DNA of 64,000 nucleotides from Solitalea canadensis DSM 3403. Its GTDB lineage: Bacteria > Bacteroidota > Bacteroidia > Sphingobacteriales > Sphingobacteriaceae. The stretch is from the NCBI RefSeq assembly GCF_000242635.2, contig NC_017770.1:1178001-1242000 (forward strand), written 5' to 3'. How positions within the stretch are numbered: position 1 is the stretch's first letter; every line of letters starts with the position of its first letter. Under the pieces are notes generated by a model. The model had not been told where the DNA came from. It saw only the letters and a program-made list of their open reading frames with translations, and made no database searches. A program made the position numbers and the translations under genes. Of the stretch, positions 24,867 through 33,067 are shown piece by piece.

Positions 24867-25968
24867 ACAGCCAATTTATGGGGCAGATCGATTGGGGACC
24901 TTCTTCGCTCAGGGTAGTGTAAGACGATATGAACTGAAAGATCACTTAGGAAATGTGCGAGGGCTCTTGTTACGTAGCAAAAATGGAATTAATGCTGATA
25001 TTTACAGTTTCAAAGATTATTATGCCTTTGGTAGTAAAGCTCAAAGTGGCGGAACGGATGATTATCGCTATGATTATCAGGGGCAATATGCTGAAAAGGA
25101 TAAGGAAACCGACTGGAATGCGTTTGATCTCCGTATGTACGATGCCAAAATAGGACGTTGGCTAAGTGTGGACCCTAAGGCTCAATATTGGTCACCGTAT
25201 GTGGGGATGGGAAATAATCCTATTAGTGGGGTTGATCCTGATGGTGCATTTAAGTATTGGTTTGGTGCGTTTGTAAATTGGGTTGCAGGAGGATTTGAAG
25301 GGAGAATTGAAAAAAGTAATGAGGCGCGAAAAGGAGAGTGGTATATAGGCATTGATTACCCTATTGACGATAATGGAAACTATGGAGTACGGACTGTTCG
25401 TACTTTCGATTGGAATTTACCTAAAGTAACTATTCCAAATAAATATGGAGGGCTCAATGACTATCGGGCTTATCAGGCTTATCCATTTTATATTCCAGGT
25501 GAAACACGATTTGATAGGAGTTGTAGGTTATTTGCAGCTGCTCATAGAGAGGAGATGTTAGATTTTGGGGGCGGAGGTTATAATATGTTTGGGGGGTATG
25601 GAAAAGGTACGCAAATTGCGGAGGAACTTGTTGTTGCTTCTGGGGCTGGAGGGGAAACTCTTCCAATGGTAGTTGAAAGGATGATTATGAAAGGTGAAAA
25701 AATTGCTGATATTATCAATGAGGCAAAAGGATTAACTTGGACAACAGGAAATGAGTATGCTTTAGTAACTTTGCAGAATGGAGAAAGGGCATTAGTTAGT
25801 GGAGGGCCTGGTGGAATTAGTTTTAAAACGAATCAGATTATTAGATTATTCGGTCATACACATCCCACATCAGCAGGACCAAGTTCAGCTGATTTTGTGG
25901 CAGTTAAGTTATTAAATCAAAGCAAGCAATATGTGTTTCATGGAGGAAATATTACTCGAATTCCTTAA
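24862..25968 (+). CDS. Orphan Rhs tip A: RHS core plus JAB-like toxin domain
   Basis: 368 residues. Residues 1-127 are the RHS core (EQPIYGADRLGTFF, RYELKDHLGNVRGLL, YVGMGNNPISGVDPDG). The tip shares a pre-toxin linker with tip B (WFGAF..W..GGF) and ends in a JAB/MPN-like domain: GNEYALVTLQNGERALVSGG followed by LFGHTHPTSAGPSSADF, giving H-x-H-x6-S-x2-D close to the JAMM metal motif. A metal-dependent peptidase or deubiquitinase-like toxin is inferred. It has no signal peptide and its ATG lies out of frame with the upstream pseudogene, so expression is doubtful. Confidence 0.75.
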   Translation: MEQPIYGADRLGTFFAQGSVRRYELKDHLGNVRGLLLRSKNGINADIYSFKDYYAFGSKAQSGGTDDYRYDYQGQYAEKDKETDWNAFDLRMYDAKIGRWLSVDPKAQYWSPYVGMGNNPISGVDPDGAFKYWFGAFVNWVAGGFEGRIEKSNEARKGEWYIGIDYPIDDNGNYGVRTVRTFDWNLPKVTIPNKYGGLNDYRAYQAYPFYIPGETRFDRSCRLFAAAHREEMLDFGGGGYNMFGGYGKGTQIAEELVVASGAGGETLPMVVERMIMKGEKIADIINEAKGLTWTTGNEYALVTLQNGERALVSGGPGGISFKTNQIIRLFGHTHPTSAGPSSADFVAVKLLNQSKQYVFHGGNITRIP

Positions 25969-25974
25969 ATAATT

Positions 25975-26454
25975 ATGGCAATAAGTTTTATAGAACAATC
26001 TATATGTCCACTGTGTAGGGAAAAAATTTTGAGTTTGGAGGAGATGTATTCATTTCCTTCTTTCACACAAAATGCGAAAGATCCTCTATACATATTTAGC
26101 GATTCTTCAGTTCATTATAAATGTTTGTATAAACATGTTCATGGTAAAGAAGCATTACAGTTCGCAGAGGTTTTTTTTGTAAGAACAAAAATAGAAAATA
26201 GAAAATGTGTAGTAGATAATAAATTGATAACACGTTATGATGACTATCTTTTTATTGATCTATTGACTTCCGATAGTGATGAGGAGCTGTTTAACTTCAA
26301 TTTTATTACTATTAATAAAAGAAATATTTCTAAATGGATAGATAGGAGTCGTTTTATTAAAGTAGCCAAGGAATTTAAGACAAACAATAAATGGCAAGAC
26401 ATTTCTTCCTTTAAGTTCTTAGACTTCTTAATTATTTTAATGACAGATATATAA
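25975..26454 (+). CDS. Putative immunity protein for the JAB-like tip
   Basis: 159 residues, cytoplasmic, starting 6 bp after the Rhs tip stop. The N-terminus has a zinc-ribbon-like start (SICPLCREKIL) and a later VHYKCLYKHVHG with Cys and His that could complete a metal site. The rest is Phe/Lys/Asp-rich with no known domain. It is encoded only in this cassette, consistent with specific neutralisation of tip A; this is inferred from position. Confidence 0.6.
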   Translation: MAISFIEQSICPLCREKILSLEEMYSFPSFTQNAKDPLYIFSDSSVHYKCLYKHVHGKEALQFAEVFFVRTKIENRKCVVDNKLITRYDDYLFIDLLTSDSDEELFNFNFITINKRNISKWIDRSRFIKVAKEFKTNNKWQDISSFKFLDFLIILMTDI

Positions 26455-26799
26455 TCTCTATTTGTTGATTAAAGTCTTTTCTCTAGTCTTTGGTTGAGAT
26501 CACTCTTTAGTTTGAAGTCTTCATAAGGAAGATTTCGGTGGCTAAATTATGTTTAATAGAAACATCTGGCATTTAGCCCCTTGTTATTGAAAATCTTAGC
26601 CTAGGTGAGACTTTCAACTGCAAGGGCGACAGAAGACTACCAATGAACCGATCATTAAAAAGTAAATCATCGGTTCATTTACTATTATTTTGGGATAGCT
26701 CTCATCGTTGGCTTTGTCTGGTTAATGGCATAATTCAATGATTTTACCAGAAGTTGTTGAAAGAGTTAAACATAGTTTCACTTTCAACTGCAATAAACA

Positions 26800-26875
26800 C
26801 AGATCTCTAGCCGACAAAAAGCATTAAGCTTAGTTTAGTGCTTTTTGTCGGCTAGAGACTTTTTACTATTTGTCC
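26800..26875. repeat. Cassette stem-loop H2 (best-preserved copy)
   Basis: Perfect 20-bp arms TCTCTAGCCGACAAAAAGCA (26804-26823) and TGCTTTTTGTCGGCTAGAGA (26839-26858) with a 15-nt loop TTAAGCTTAGTTTAG, then CTTTTTACTATTTG. A second inverted repeat lies just upstream (GTTGAAAG ... CTTTCAAC, about 26757-26788). Perfect pairing suggests selection or recent spread. 26455-26756 holds no gene I can support. Confidence 0.88.
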
Positions 26876-26962
26876 TAACCTTGTAAGCGTAATTCAAATA
26901 ACCATTTCACCTAATTTCATCCAATAAAAAATCCATTCCTCCAAATTGATATCTTTATCGCT

Positions 26963-27190
26963 ATGAATGTCAGACTTACCGAAGAACAGAAAATCAAAAT
27001 TCTCAATTCAGCCGATATTCTTAAAGTAATGCAACAGGTGTTGTTCGCGTGAACAAAAGAATGATCGGAACAAAGAACATTGGATAATATGTCATGCTTC
27101 AAATAACCAGCTATTGTTAATAGAGCTCATTTCTCTGGGAACCGTTAACCAAACATAGGTTGAACCAATGGAAATATTCAGTTTTGCATC
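26963..27190 (+). pseudogene. RadC-like JAB gene remnant B
   Basis: An intact 29-codon start (MNVRLTEEQKIKILNSADIL, KVMQQVLFA, stop), then fragments reading IELISLGTVNQT and VEPMEIFSFA in another frame, as in the central part of RadC-like proteins. The JAMM site and C-terminus are gone. The remnant runs almost to the start of the next cassette gene. Confidence 0.7.
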
Positions 27191-27213
27191 CATATTAAAA
27201 CAATTAAGCATCT

Positions 27214-27843
27214 ATGCAAAAAACAAATTACATCTATCTTCTAATTACACTCTTTTTTCTATTTACTAACTACAAAAACTCATTTGGACAAAACGGAGAG
27301 TGGGTAAAAGGGCATTATTATACCTGGAGCGGAGAGCGGGTTGAAGGCTTCCTTAAACATCGTTTTCAGGCACAGTTTGGCTCCGGTCCTGATAATAGCC
27401 TGCGTTTTATGGCCGATAGAGATGCTAAAAGAATAACCCTCACAACTAAAGAAGTAAAAAGCTTTGTTTTGCAAATCGAAAGAGATAAAGTAGATAGTTT
27501 CATTGTCATCAAGAATTTTACTATAAATGTATTTGCGACCTATCGAGAGGATTTTGTGAAGGTAGTTGCCACGGGTCCTTTAAATTTATATATGCATTAT
27601 AGCACCGTTTCGACAGGCTCCAAGTATGGGGCGACTACATCTCCTGTCAGCAATTGGTTGGTTCAAAAAGGGGAGTCGTTGACACTAATTAAAAATCAGT
27701 CAAACTTCAAAGAGGTAATGCCACAATTAGTTTCAGATGATACTGAACTTGTTGAAAAGATCACAAATAAAGAGTTTAAGTACAGAGACATAGAAGAAGT
27801 AATAAGGCTATATAACCAAAAACGCTTTACATCCCTCAACTGA
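27214..27843 (+). CDS. Secreted cassette protein, copy B (209 residues)
   Basis: Same protein as copy A, with the SNWLVQ segment present and a handful of substitutions (for example NSFGQ at the signal cleavage site, MADRDAKRI, ERDKVDSF). Frame, signal peptide and length are intact, so purifying selection or recent duplication kept it open while the following gene decayed. Confidence 0.78.
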   Translation: MQKTNYIYLLITLFFLFTNYKNSFGQNGEWVKGHYYTWSGERVEGFLKHRFQAQFGSGPDNSLRFMADRDAKRITLTTKEVKSFVLQIERDKVDSFIVIKNFTINVFATYREDFVKVVATGPLNLYMHYSTVSTGSKYGATTSPVSNWLVQKGESLTLIKNQSNFKEVMPQLVSDDTELVEKITNKEFKYRDIEEVIRLYNQKRFTSLN

Positions 27844-27906
27844 TAATTATCACCGTAGAATATTATTTTTTTAATTTCTTTGCCAACATATTTTTTTGAT
27901 TTACCA

Positions 27907-28222
27907 ATGAAAAAAGGATTACTATTACACTTTGTTTGCATGCTAATTGCAAGCACAGGTTTTGCTCAGACAGCTACATCATTAACAGTTCAGGATACCA
28001 GAAACACTAATCCTCTTCCTGAAACTTTTCAGAACACAGTCAGATATGACTTTAAAAGGACCGACGATATTGGAGTGCCAGGGGCATTGTCTTATTCAGG
28101 ATTAATGACATTAGCATAGTGGAGTGACGCGAGTGGTGGTAAAGTGCACCAAATGAATTTTAATGATAGAGGAGTTTACTATCGAGGAGGATATATGGGA
28201 GCTTCTATCTGGGAAGGATGGA
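27907..28222 (+). pseudogene. Pyocin-knob/tail-fibre-like gene, truncated, copy B
   Basis: Starts with signal peptide LLHFVCMLIASTGFAQ and carries the same TAG as copy A (28117-28119). The residual frame GASIWEGWN runs into the Rhs core at about 28219. The nucleotide sequence of 27847-28200 is nearly identical to 30883-31236 of copy C. Confidence 0.75.
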
Positions 28223-29216
28223 ACAGCCAATTTATGGAGCTGATCGTTTGGGGACATTCTTCGTACAAGGTAGTGTAAGGCGGTACGAATTAAAAGACCA
28301 TTTAGGCAATGTAAGAGCTGTATTGTTACGTAGCAAAAATGGAATTAATGCTGATATTTACAGTTTCAAAGATTATTATGCCTTTGGTAGTAAAGCTCAA
28401 AGTGGAGGAGCGGATGATTATCGTTATGACTATCAGGGCCAATTTGCTGAAAAGGATAAGGAAACCGACTGGAATGCCTTTGATCTTAGAATGTATGATG
28501 CCAAGATTGGCCGTTGGTTAAGCGTAGATCCTAAAAATCAATACTGGTCACCATATGTTGGTATGGGAAATAATCCTGTAAGTGGGATTGACCCTGATGG
28601 TGCATTTAAAACTTGGTTTGGAGCATTTAGGGCTTGGATTGGGGGAGGTTTTAAGGGGGAAATTCATAAAGCAAATGACGGAGAGCGAAAAGGAGAATAT
28701 TATATTGGTACAGAGAATACTTCTGCAAGTCTTGGAGATTTTGGCAAAGGATATAGTATAGATTTCTCTTTTAAAAAGGATTATGGGGGTAACGTTTTTT
28801 CGATGACAGGAGCTAAAGGTGAAGAGAAAGAAAAATGGAATCCAAACTGTGATCCAAGAATAACTAATCTTGATGACGTAATGTTCGGAGTAAGTATGGT
28901 TAATTCCTTAGCTACAATGAAAAGGCCAATTCCATTTAAGCCTTTGGATTGGCAACGAACATCATTGTCATTGTTGCAATATATTAAGGTAAATAATGAT
29001 TATTTAGGAGTTGTTAATAAAGGATTAAGTTATATTGATTTAGTAAAACCAAAGCTGAAACCAGATACTATTATTAAAACAAGAACAGTTCATAGGGATT
29101 ATAAAACTTATATGATAAATATGTTTGGAGACACAATTAGTACATCAACTGGCTCTCAAATAATTGGCACAGTCCAAGATACAATTGTAAATGGAGTTAA
29201 AATTAATAAGAATTAA
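28218..29216 (+). CDS. Orphan Rhs tip B: RHS core plus unknown toxin domain
   Basis: 332 residues. Core at 1-127 (RYELKDHLGNVRAVLL, YDAKIGRWLSVDPKNQYW, GNNPVSGIDPDG). The pre-toxin linker WFGAFRAWIGGGFKGEI is like tip A; after it come about 180 residues with no family I know (NPNCDPRITNLDDVMFGVSM, LDWQRTSLSLLQYIKVNNDY, TVHRDYKTYMINMFGDTIST). The possible active residues cannot be judged. The immunity candidate follows after 9 bp. Toxin function rests on architecture. Confidence 0.68.
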   Translation: MEQPIYGADRLGTFFVQGSVRRYELKDHLGNVRAVLLRSKNGINADIYSFKDYYAFGSKAQSGGADDYRYDYQGQFAEKDKETDWNAFDLRMYDAKIGRWLSVDPKNQYWSPYVGMGNNPVSGIDPDGAFKTWFGAFRAWIGGGFKGEIHKANDGERKGEYYIGTENTSASLGDFGKGYSIDFSFKKDYGGNVFSMTGAKGEEKEKWNPNCDPRITNLDDVMFGVSMVNSLATMKRPIPFKPLDWQRTSLSLLQYIKVNNDYLGVVNKGLSYIDLVKPKLKPDTIIKTRTVHRDYKTYMINMFGDTISTSTGSQIIGTVQDTIVNGVKINKN

Positions 29217-29225
29217 ATGGTTAAT

Positions 29226-29951
29226 ATGAAGTTAAAATTGTTTTATTTCACTTTTGTAATTACCTTATTTGCTTGCAAGAACGAGAAGAATAAATCCAAT
29301 AAAATGCTTTGTGAATACTATCCAAACGGAAATATAAAAGCACTTATGAAATACGATGAAGATAAAAAAGTTGGTTATGTTAATGATTACTATGAAGATG
29401 GACAAATAGAAGATAGTATTTCAATAGTAAACAATTTACCCAATGGATATTCATATAGATATAGAAGAGATGGGAAAATCGAAACTATACGTTTTATCCG
29501 TAATGATAGAAAGTACGCTTCTGTATTTCATTTTGACAAAAATCAAAAGGTTGATTATTATGGTTTTCATGGTTTGAAAGGCCAATTATTGTATGGAGTG
29601 GAATACGATAGCAGTATGAACGTTAAAAGTGAAATGGGTAAATTAGCTCCTGATTGTAATACGGTTGATACTGTATTTGCAAAAGGAACAAGTTTTTTGT
29701 TTCATATACTTATTCCAACCCCTCCTCACATGGCGATAAAACTTGAAGTGAAGAAAGTTGATATGCTGAATAATCAATTAACACTTGAATCACATACAGT
29801 GAAGGAAGGCAGTGGAGACATAATGCTAAAATTAGATAGTTTGGGATATTATAAATGGATTTTTGTTACTTACTTTAATGATACAGTTGGATATAAAAAG
29901 AATGATACTACATTTAGAACAACGATGACTTTTAATCCTAAAATCAGATAG
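29226..29951 (+). CDS. MORN-like lipoprotein, putative immunity protein for tip B
   Basis: 241 residues from the ATG at 29226, which starts a lipoprotein signal (LFYFTFVITLFAC); an ATG three codons upstream touches the Rhs stop. Residues about 30-110 contain MORN-variant type repeats: CEYYPNGNIKALMKYDEDKK, VNDYYEDGQIEDSI, GYSYRYRRDGKIET. The C-terminal half is a beta-rich domain. MORN-variant proteins are frequent next to Bacteroidota toxins. Immunity is inferred from position. Confidence 0.65.
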   Translation: MKLKLFYFTFVITLFACKNEKNKSNKMLCEYYPNGNIKALMKYDEDKKVGYVNDYYEDGQIEDSISIVNNLPNGYSYRYRRDGKIETIRFIRNDRKYASVFHFDKNQKVDYYGFHGLKGQLLYGVEYDSSMNVKSEMGKLAPDCNTVDTVFAKGTSFLFHILIPTPPHMAIKLEVKKVDMLNNQLTLESHTVKEGSGDIMLKLDSLGYYKWIFVTYFNDTVGYKKNDTTFRTTMTFNPKIR

Positions 29952-29979
29952 TATATTTCACGTAGTTGTTTCTTTAGAA

Positions 29980-30095
29980 CCATATGTTGTTTGAAGTCTT
30001 CAATTTAGACTTCAAACTCAAAATAAAACAGAGGTCCCTGATTGACAAAAAGCATACTCTTAGTTTAGTGCTTCTTGTTAGTCAGAGACTTTTTA
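29980..30095. repeat. Cassette stem-loop H3 with upstream second hairpin
   Basis: First hairpin: TTTGAAGTCT / AGACTTCAAA (about 29989-30016). Main arms: GTCCCTGATTGACAAAAAGC (from 30034) and GCTTCTTGTTAGTCAGAGAC (to 30089), loop with CTTAGTTTAG, then TTTTTATCTATTTG. Three mismatches in the arms make it a moderately decayed copy. Confidence 0.75.
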
Positions 30096-30160
30096 TCTAT
30101 TTGTAATCTATGTAACATTTCGTAAAACACTTAAGACAACCTGTGGGATGAAAACATTCG

Positions 30161-30223
30161 ATTATAAAAGCTACCAGCCTCACAATAGAGCAGATTGAAA
30201 AGTTCAAGAAAAAAGATAGTTAG
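30161..30223 (+). pseudogene. RadC-like gene remnant C (C-terminal tail only)
   Basis: A 20-codon frame reading IIKATSLTIEQIEKFKKKDS and a stop matches the C-terminal tail of the RadC-like gene at 6082-6479 (IIQATGLSKEQIEKLQR). Nothing of the N-terminus or JAB domain is left here. It marks the same position in the cassette as remnants A, B and D. Confidence 0.55.
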
Positions 30224-30252
30224 CATTACTCATTTAAAGCAATTAAACATCT

Positions 30253-30879
30253 ATGCAAAAATCAAATTACATCTATCTTCTAATTACACTCTTTTTTCTA
30301 TTTACTAACTGTAAAAATGCATCTGCCCAAAATGGAGAGTGGGTTAAAGGGCATTATACTTGGAGCGGAGAGCGGGTTGAAGGCTTCCTTAAACATCGTT
30401 TTCAGGCACAGTTTGGCTCCGGTCCTGATAATAGCCTACGTTTTATGGTCGATAGAGACGCTAAAAGAATAACCCTCACAACTAAAGAAGTAAAAAGCTT
30501 TGTTCTGCAAATCGAAAGAGGTAAAGTAGATAGTTTCATTGTCATAAAGAATTTCACTATAAATGTATTTGCGACCTATCGTGAGGATTTTGTGAAGGTA
30601 GTTGCCACGGGTCCTTTAAATTTATATATGCATTACAGCACAGTTTCGACAGGCTCCAAGTATGGGGCGACTACATCTCCTGTCAGCAATTGGTTGGTTC
30701 AAAAAGGGGAGTCGTTGACACTAATTAAAAATCAGTCAAACTTCAAAGAGGTAATGCCACAATTAGTTTCAGATGATACTGAACTTGTTGAAAAGATCAC
30801 AAATAAAGAGTTTAAGTACAGAGACATAGAAGAAGTAATAAGGCTATATAACCAAAAACGCTTTACATCCCTCAACTGA
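30253..30879 (+). CDS. Secreted cassette protein, copy C (208 residues)
   Basis: Same family as copies A, B and D; one tyrosine is missing (GHYTWSGER). The signal region is FFLFTNCKNASAQ, like copy D, while the C-terminal half equals copy B, suggesting gene conversion among copies. The frame is intact. Confidence 0.78.
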   Translation: MQKSNYIYLLITLFFLFTNCKNASAQNGEWVKGHYTWSGERVEGFLKHRFQAQFGSGPDNSLRFMVDRDAKRITLTTKEVKSFVLQIERGKVDSFIVIKNFTINVFATYREDFVKVVATGPLNLYMHYSTVSTGSKYGATTSPVSNWLVQKGESLTLIKNQSNFKEVMPQLVSDDTELVEKITNKEFKYRDIEEVIRLYNQKRFTSLN

Positions 30880-30942
30880 TAATTATCACCGTAGAATATT
30901 ATTTTTTTAATTTCTTTGCCAACATATTTTTTTGATTTACCA

Positions 30943-31258
30943 ATGAAAAAAGGATTACTATTACACTTTGTTTGCATGCTAATTGCAAGCACAGGTTTTG
31001 CTCAGACAGCTACATCATTAACAGTTCAGGATACCAGAAACACTAATCCTCTTCCTGAAACTTTTCAGAACACAGTCAGATATGACTTTAAAAGGACCGA
31101 CGATATTGGAGTGCCAGGGGCATTGTCTTATTCAGGATTAATGACATTAGCATAGTGGAGTGACGCGAGTGGTGGTAAAGTGCACCAAATGAATTTTAAT
31201 GATAGAGGAGTTTACTATCGAGGAGGATATATGGGAGCTTCTACCTGGGAAGGATGGA
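30943..31258 (+). pseudogene. Pyocin-knob/tail-fibre-like gene, truncated, copy C
   Basis: Identical in plan to copy B: signal LLHFVCMLIASTGFAQ, the shared TAG at 31153-31155, residual frame GASTWEGWN, then the out-of-frame Rhs core from about 31255. Confidence 0.75.
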
Positions 31259-32330
31259 ACAGCCAATTTATGGAGCTGATCGTCTGGGGACATTCTTCGT
31301 ACAAGGTAGTGTTAGAAGATATGAACTGAAAGATCATTTAGGGAATGTGCGAGGTCTCTTGTTACGTAACAAAAATGGAATTAATGCAGATATTTACAGT
31401 TTCAAAGATTATTATGCCTTTGGTAGTAAAGCTCAAAGTGGAGGAACTGATGATTATCGTTATGATTATCAGGGGCAGTATAGTGAGAAAGAAAAAGAGA
31501 ATGGATTAGACTGGAACGCCTTTGATTTGCGTATGTATGATGCTAAGATTGGTCGGTGGTTAAGTGTGGATCCTAAAGGGCAATACTGGTCTCCTTATGT
31601 AGGAATGGGGAATAACCCCATGAATGGGGTTGATCCAGATGGAGGTTTCTGGCAAGAGCTTGGAAATTGGCTGTTTTCATCAGAACATTTATGGGTGTCC
31701 AACACAGGGTTGGAATATTATAGAAATAATCCTGGTTCTAGTTATGAGTGGGAAGGAGACCGATTAACGGGAATGGCTAGGTTATCAAGTATGGATTATA
31801 CATTTCAAGATTATAAAACTTCTACTCTTCCAGGTGTCAATGTGGCTCTTTTTAAAGCGGTTCAAGATTATACATTTGCTGGGGTAGATGTATATTTTGA
31901 TCTGGAATGGAAAGTGACTGGAGGCTTTAGATCTTCTATGCTTCTGAAAAATTTTGAAGGATTTGATGTCAACATGTTGTCAGTTGACTTAGCAAAATTC
32001 AGTTTTGTTGATAATAAGATGTCAGTAATTGGCATCGACGGATTTTTAGGTGGTTCAGTCGGATATGAGCTTGCTCATGCAGGTGCAACGGTGGGCATTG
32101 AAGCATCCTTTGTAGGTTCTAGAGACTTGGCAACAAATAAGGTTAAAATAGAAGAAGCGTTGATGAAAATAAATGGCGGGTATGCGGGCATTGGAATTGA
32201 AGGAGCAATTGATTTGGCGCAAAAAAGATTATCTGGAGCAATAGCTTACGGAGTAAAAGGGGGTACTGGCCTTGTTACAGAAATTACTCCTAAACTTGTA
32301 GTTAAACAACATACACCATTTCATTGGTAG
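31254..32330 (+). CDS. Orphan Rhs tip C: RHS core plus unknown toxin domain
   Basis: 358 residues. The core (1-130) has a small insertion before DWNAFDLRMYDAK (KEKENGL). The tip (about 131-358) is unlike A and B: WQELGNWLFSSEHLWVSNTG, then beta-rich and glycine-rich segments (GIDGFLGGSVGYELAHAGAT, GGYAGIGIEGAIDLAQKRLS). No nuclease or protease motif is seen; the glycine-rich strands could suit a membrane-acting toxin, which a membrane immunity protein would match. This is inference. Confidence 0.65.
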   Translation: MEQPIYGADRLGTFFVQGSVRRYELKDHLGNVRGLLLRNKNGINADIYSFKDYYAFGSKAQSGGTDDYRYDYQGQYSEKEKENGLDWNAFDLRMYDAKIGRWLSVDPKGQYWSPYVGMGNNPMNGVDPDGGFWQELGNWLFSSEHLWVSNTGLEYYRNNPGSSYEWEGDRLTGMARLSSMDYTFQDYKTSTLPGVNVALFKAVQDYTFAGVDVYFDLEWKVTGGFRSSMLLKNFEGFDVNMLSVDLAKFSFVDNKMSVIGIDGFLGGSVGYELAHAGATVGIEASFVGSRDLATNKVKIEEALMKINGGYAGIGIEGAIDLAQKRLSGAIAYGVKGGTGLVTEITPKLVVKQHTPFHW

Positions 32331-32335
32331 ATATT

Positions 32336-32728
32336 ATGGAAAATTTAATTAAGCTAACAAAAGGGCCTTTGATTTTATGGAGTCGAGTGGCTCCTATTGT
32401 GTTAATATTCGTCGACTCATTTTTTTTACTACTTATTGGAATAGGTGCTGGCATAGGCTCATTTTTAATATTAATTCCAGTTGCGATTATAGTATATCAT
32501 TTTTTTGTTCACAAGGGATTAAGACTATTTAAATTGGTTGATCTTTATATATCTAATGATAATAGCTTTTTCGTTACTAAAAATTTAAAAGAAGAATCTG
32601 TAACCATAACAAAAGATGAGATAGTTAAAGTAAAGATTAGAGCGGGAATTACTATTTTAGAGAAGTTAGATGGAACTAAAGTTTATTTTATGCTTACGTC
32701 CCAAGATGATGTATTTCTTTTTGAGTAA
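32336..32728 (+). CDS. Two-helix membrane protein, putative immunity protein for tip C
   Basis: 130 residues from the ATG at 32336, 5 bp after the Rhs stop. It has two membrane segments (APIVLIFVDSFFLLLIGIGA and GSFLILIPVAIIVYHFFVHK) and a C-terminal domain of about 65 residues (VDLYISNDNSFFVTKNL, VYFMLTSQDDVFLFE) resembling the PH-like tails of small membrane proteins. Position indicates immunity. Confidence 0.6.
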   Translation: MENLIKLTKGPLILWSRVAPIVLIFVDSFFLLLIGIGAGIGSFLILIPVAIIVYHFFVHKGLRLFKLVDLYISNDNSFFVTKNLKEESVTITKDEIVKVKIRAGITILEKLDGTKVYFMLTSQDDVFLFE

Positions 32729-32796
32729 TTTCTATAATGTGCAGATTATTTGAAATAGTTGTTGAAAGTGAAATGTAGTGTCATTTGCAATACAGC

Positions 32797-32877
32797 AAAT
32801 AAAGACAGAGGTCTCTAACCGACAAAAAGCATTAGACTTAGTTTTAGTTCTTTTTGTCAGTCAGAGACTTTCTTGCT
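32797..32877. repeat. Cassette stem-loop H4
   Basis: Left flank GCAAATAAAGACAGAG, arms GTCTCTAACCGACAAAAAGC (32811-32830) and CTTTTTGTCAGTCAGAGAC (to 32868), loop with GACTTAGTTTTAG, then TTTCTTG. The T-run is weaker than in H2. The rest of 32729-33067 holds RadC-like remnant D. Confidence 0.78.
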
Positions 32878-33046
32878 TCAATATTATTAATAGAGCTCAT
32901 TTCACTAGGAACTGTTAACCAAACATAGGTTGAACCAGTGGAAGTGTTCAGTTTTGCATTGTAGAAAGGGGCTGTTAATAATTATAATGGTACATAAGGG
33001 CTGTAAGAAAAGTTAATGGATAAGGAGAATAAATAGCCTCATTCAT
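32877..33046 (+). pseudogene. RadC-like JAB gene remnant D
   Basis: The N-terminal frame is absent; central pieces (IELISLGT-like, 'VEPVEVFSFA', then IIIMVHKG at the JAMM position) are present and match remnant A closely, including the GGTACATAAGGGCTG stretch. It fills the interval up to the next secreted protein gene. Confidence 0.6.
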
Positions 33047-33067
33047 AATAAAAACAATTAAACATTT

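Noticed and set aside
24524-24904. Amber readthrough joining the fibre N-terminus to the Rhs core
   Set aside because: The Rhs core is in the -1 frame relative to the fibre gene, so both readthrough and a frameshift would be needed; no slippery site is seen at the junction.
24551-31155. The 70-residue secreted frames as genuine small toxins or bacteriocins
   Set aside because: They are exact N-terminal parts of the intact 325-residue gene, ended by a shared TAG, with the homologous sequence continuing after the stop.
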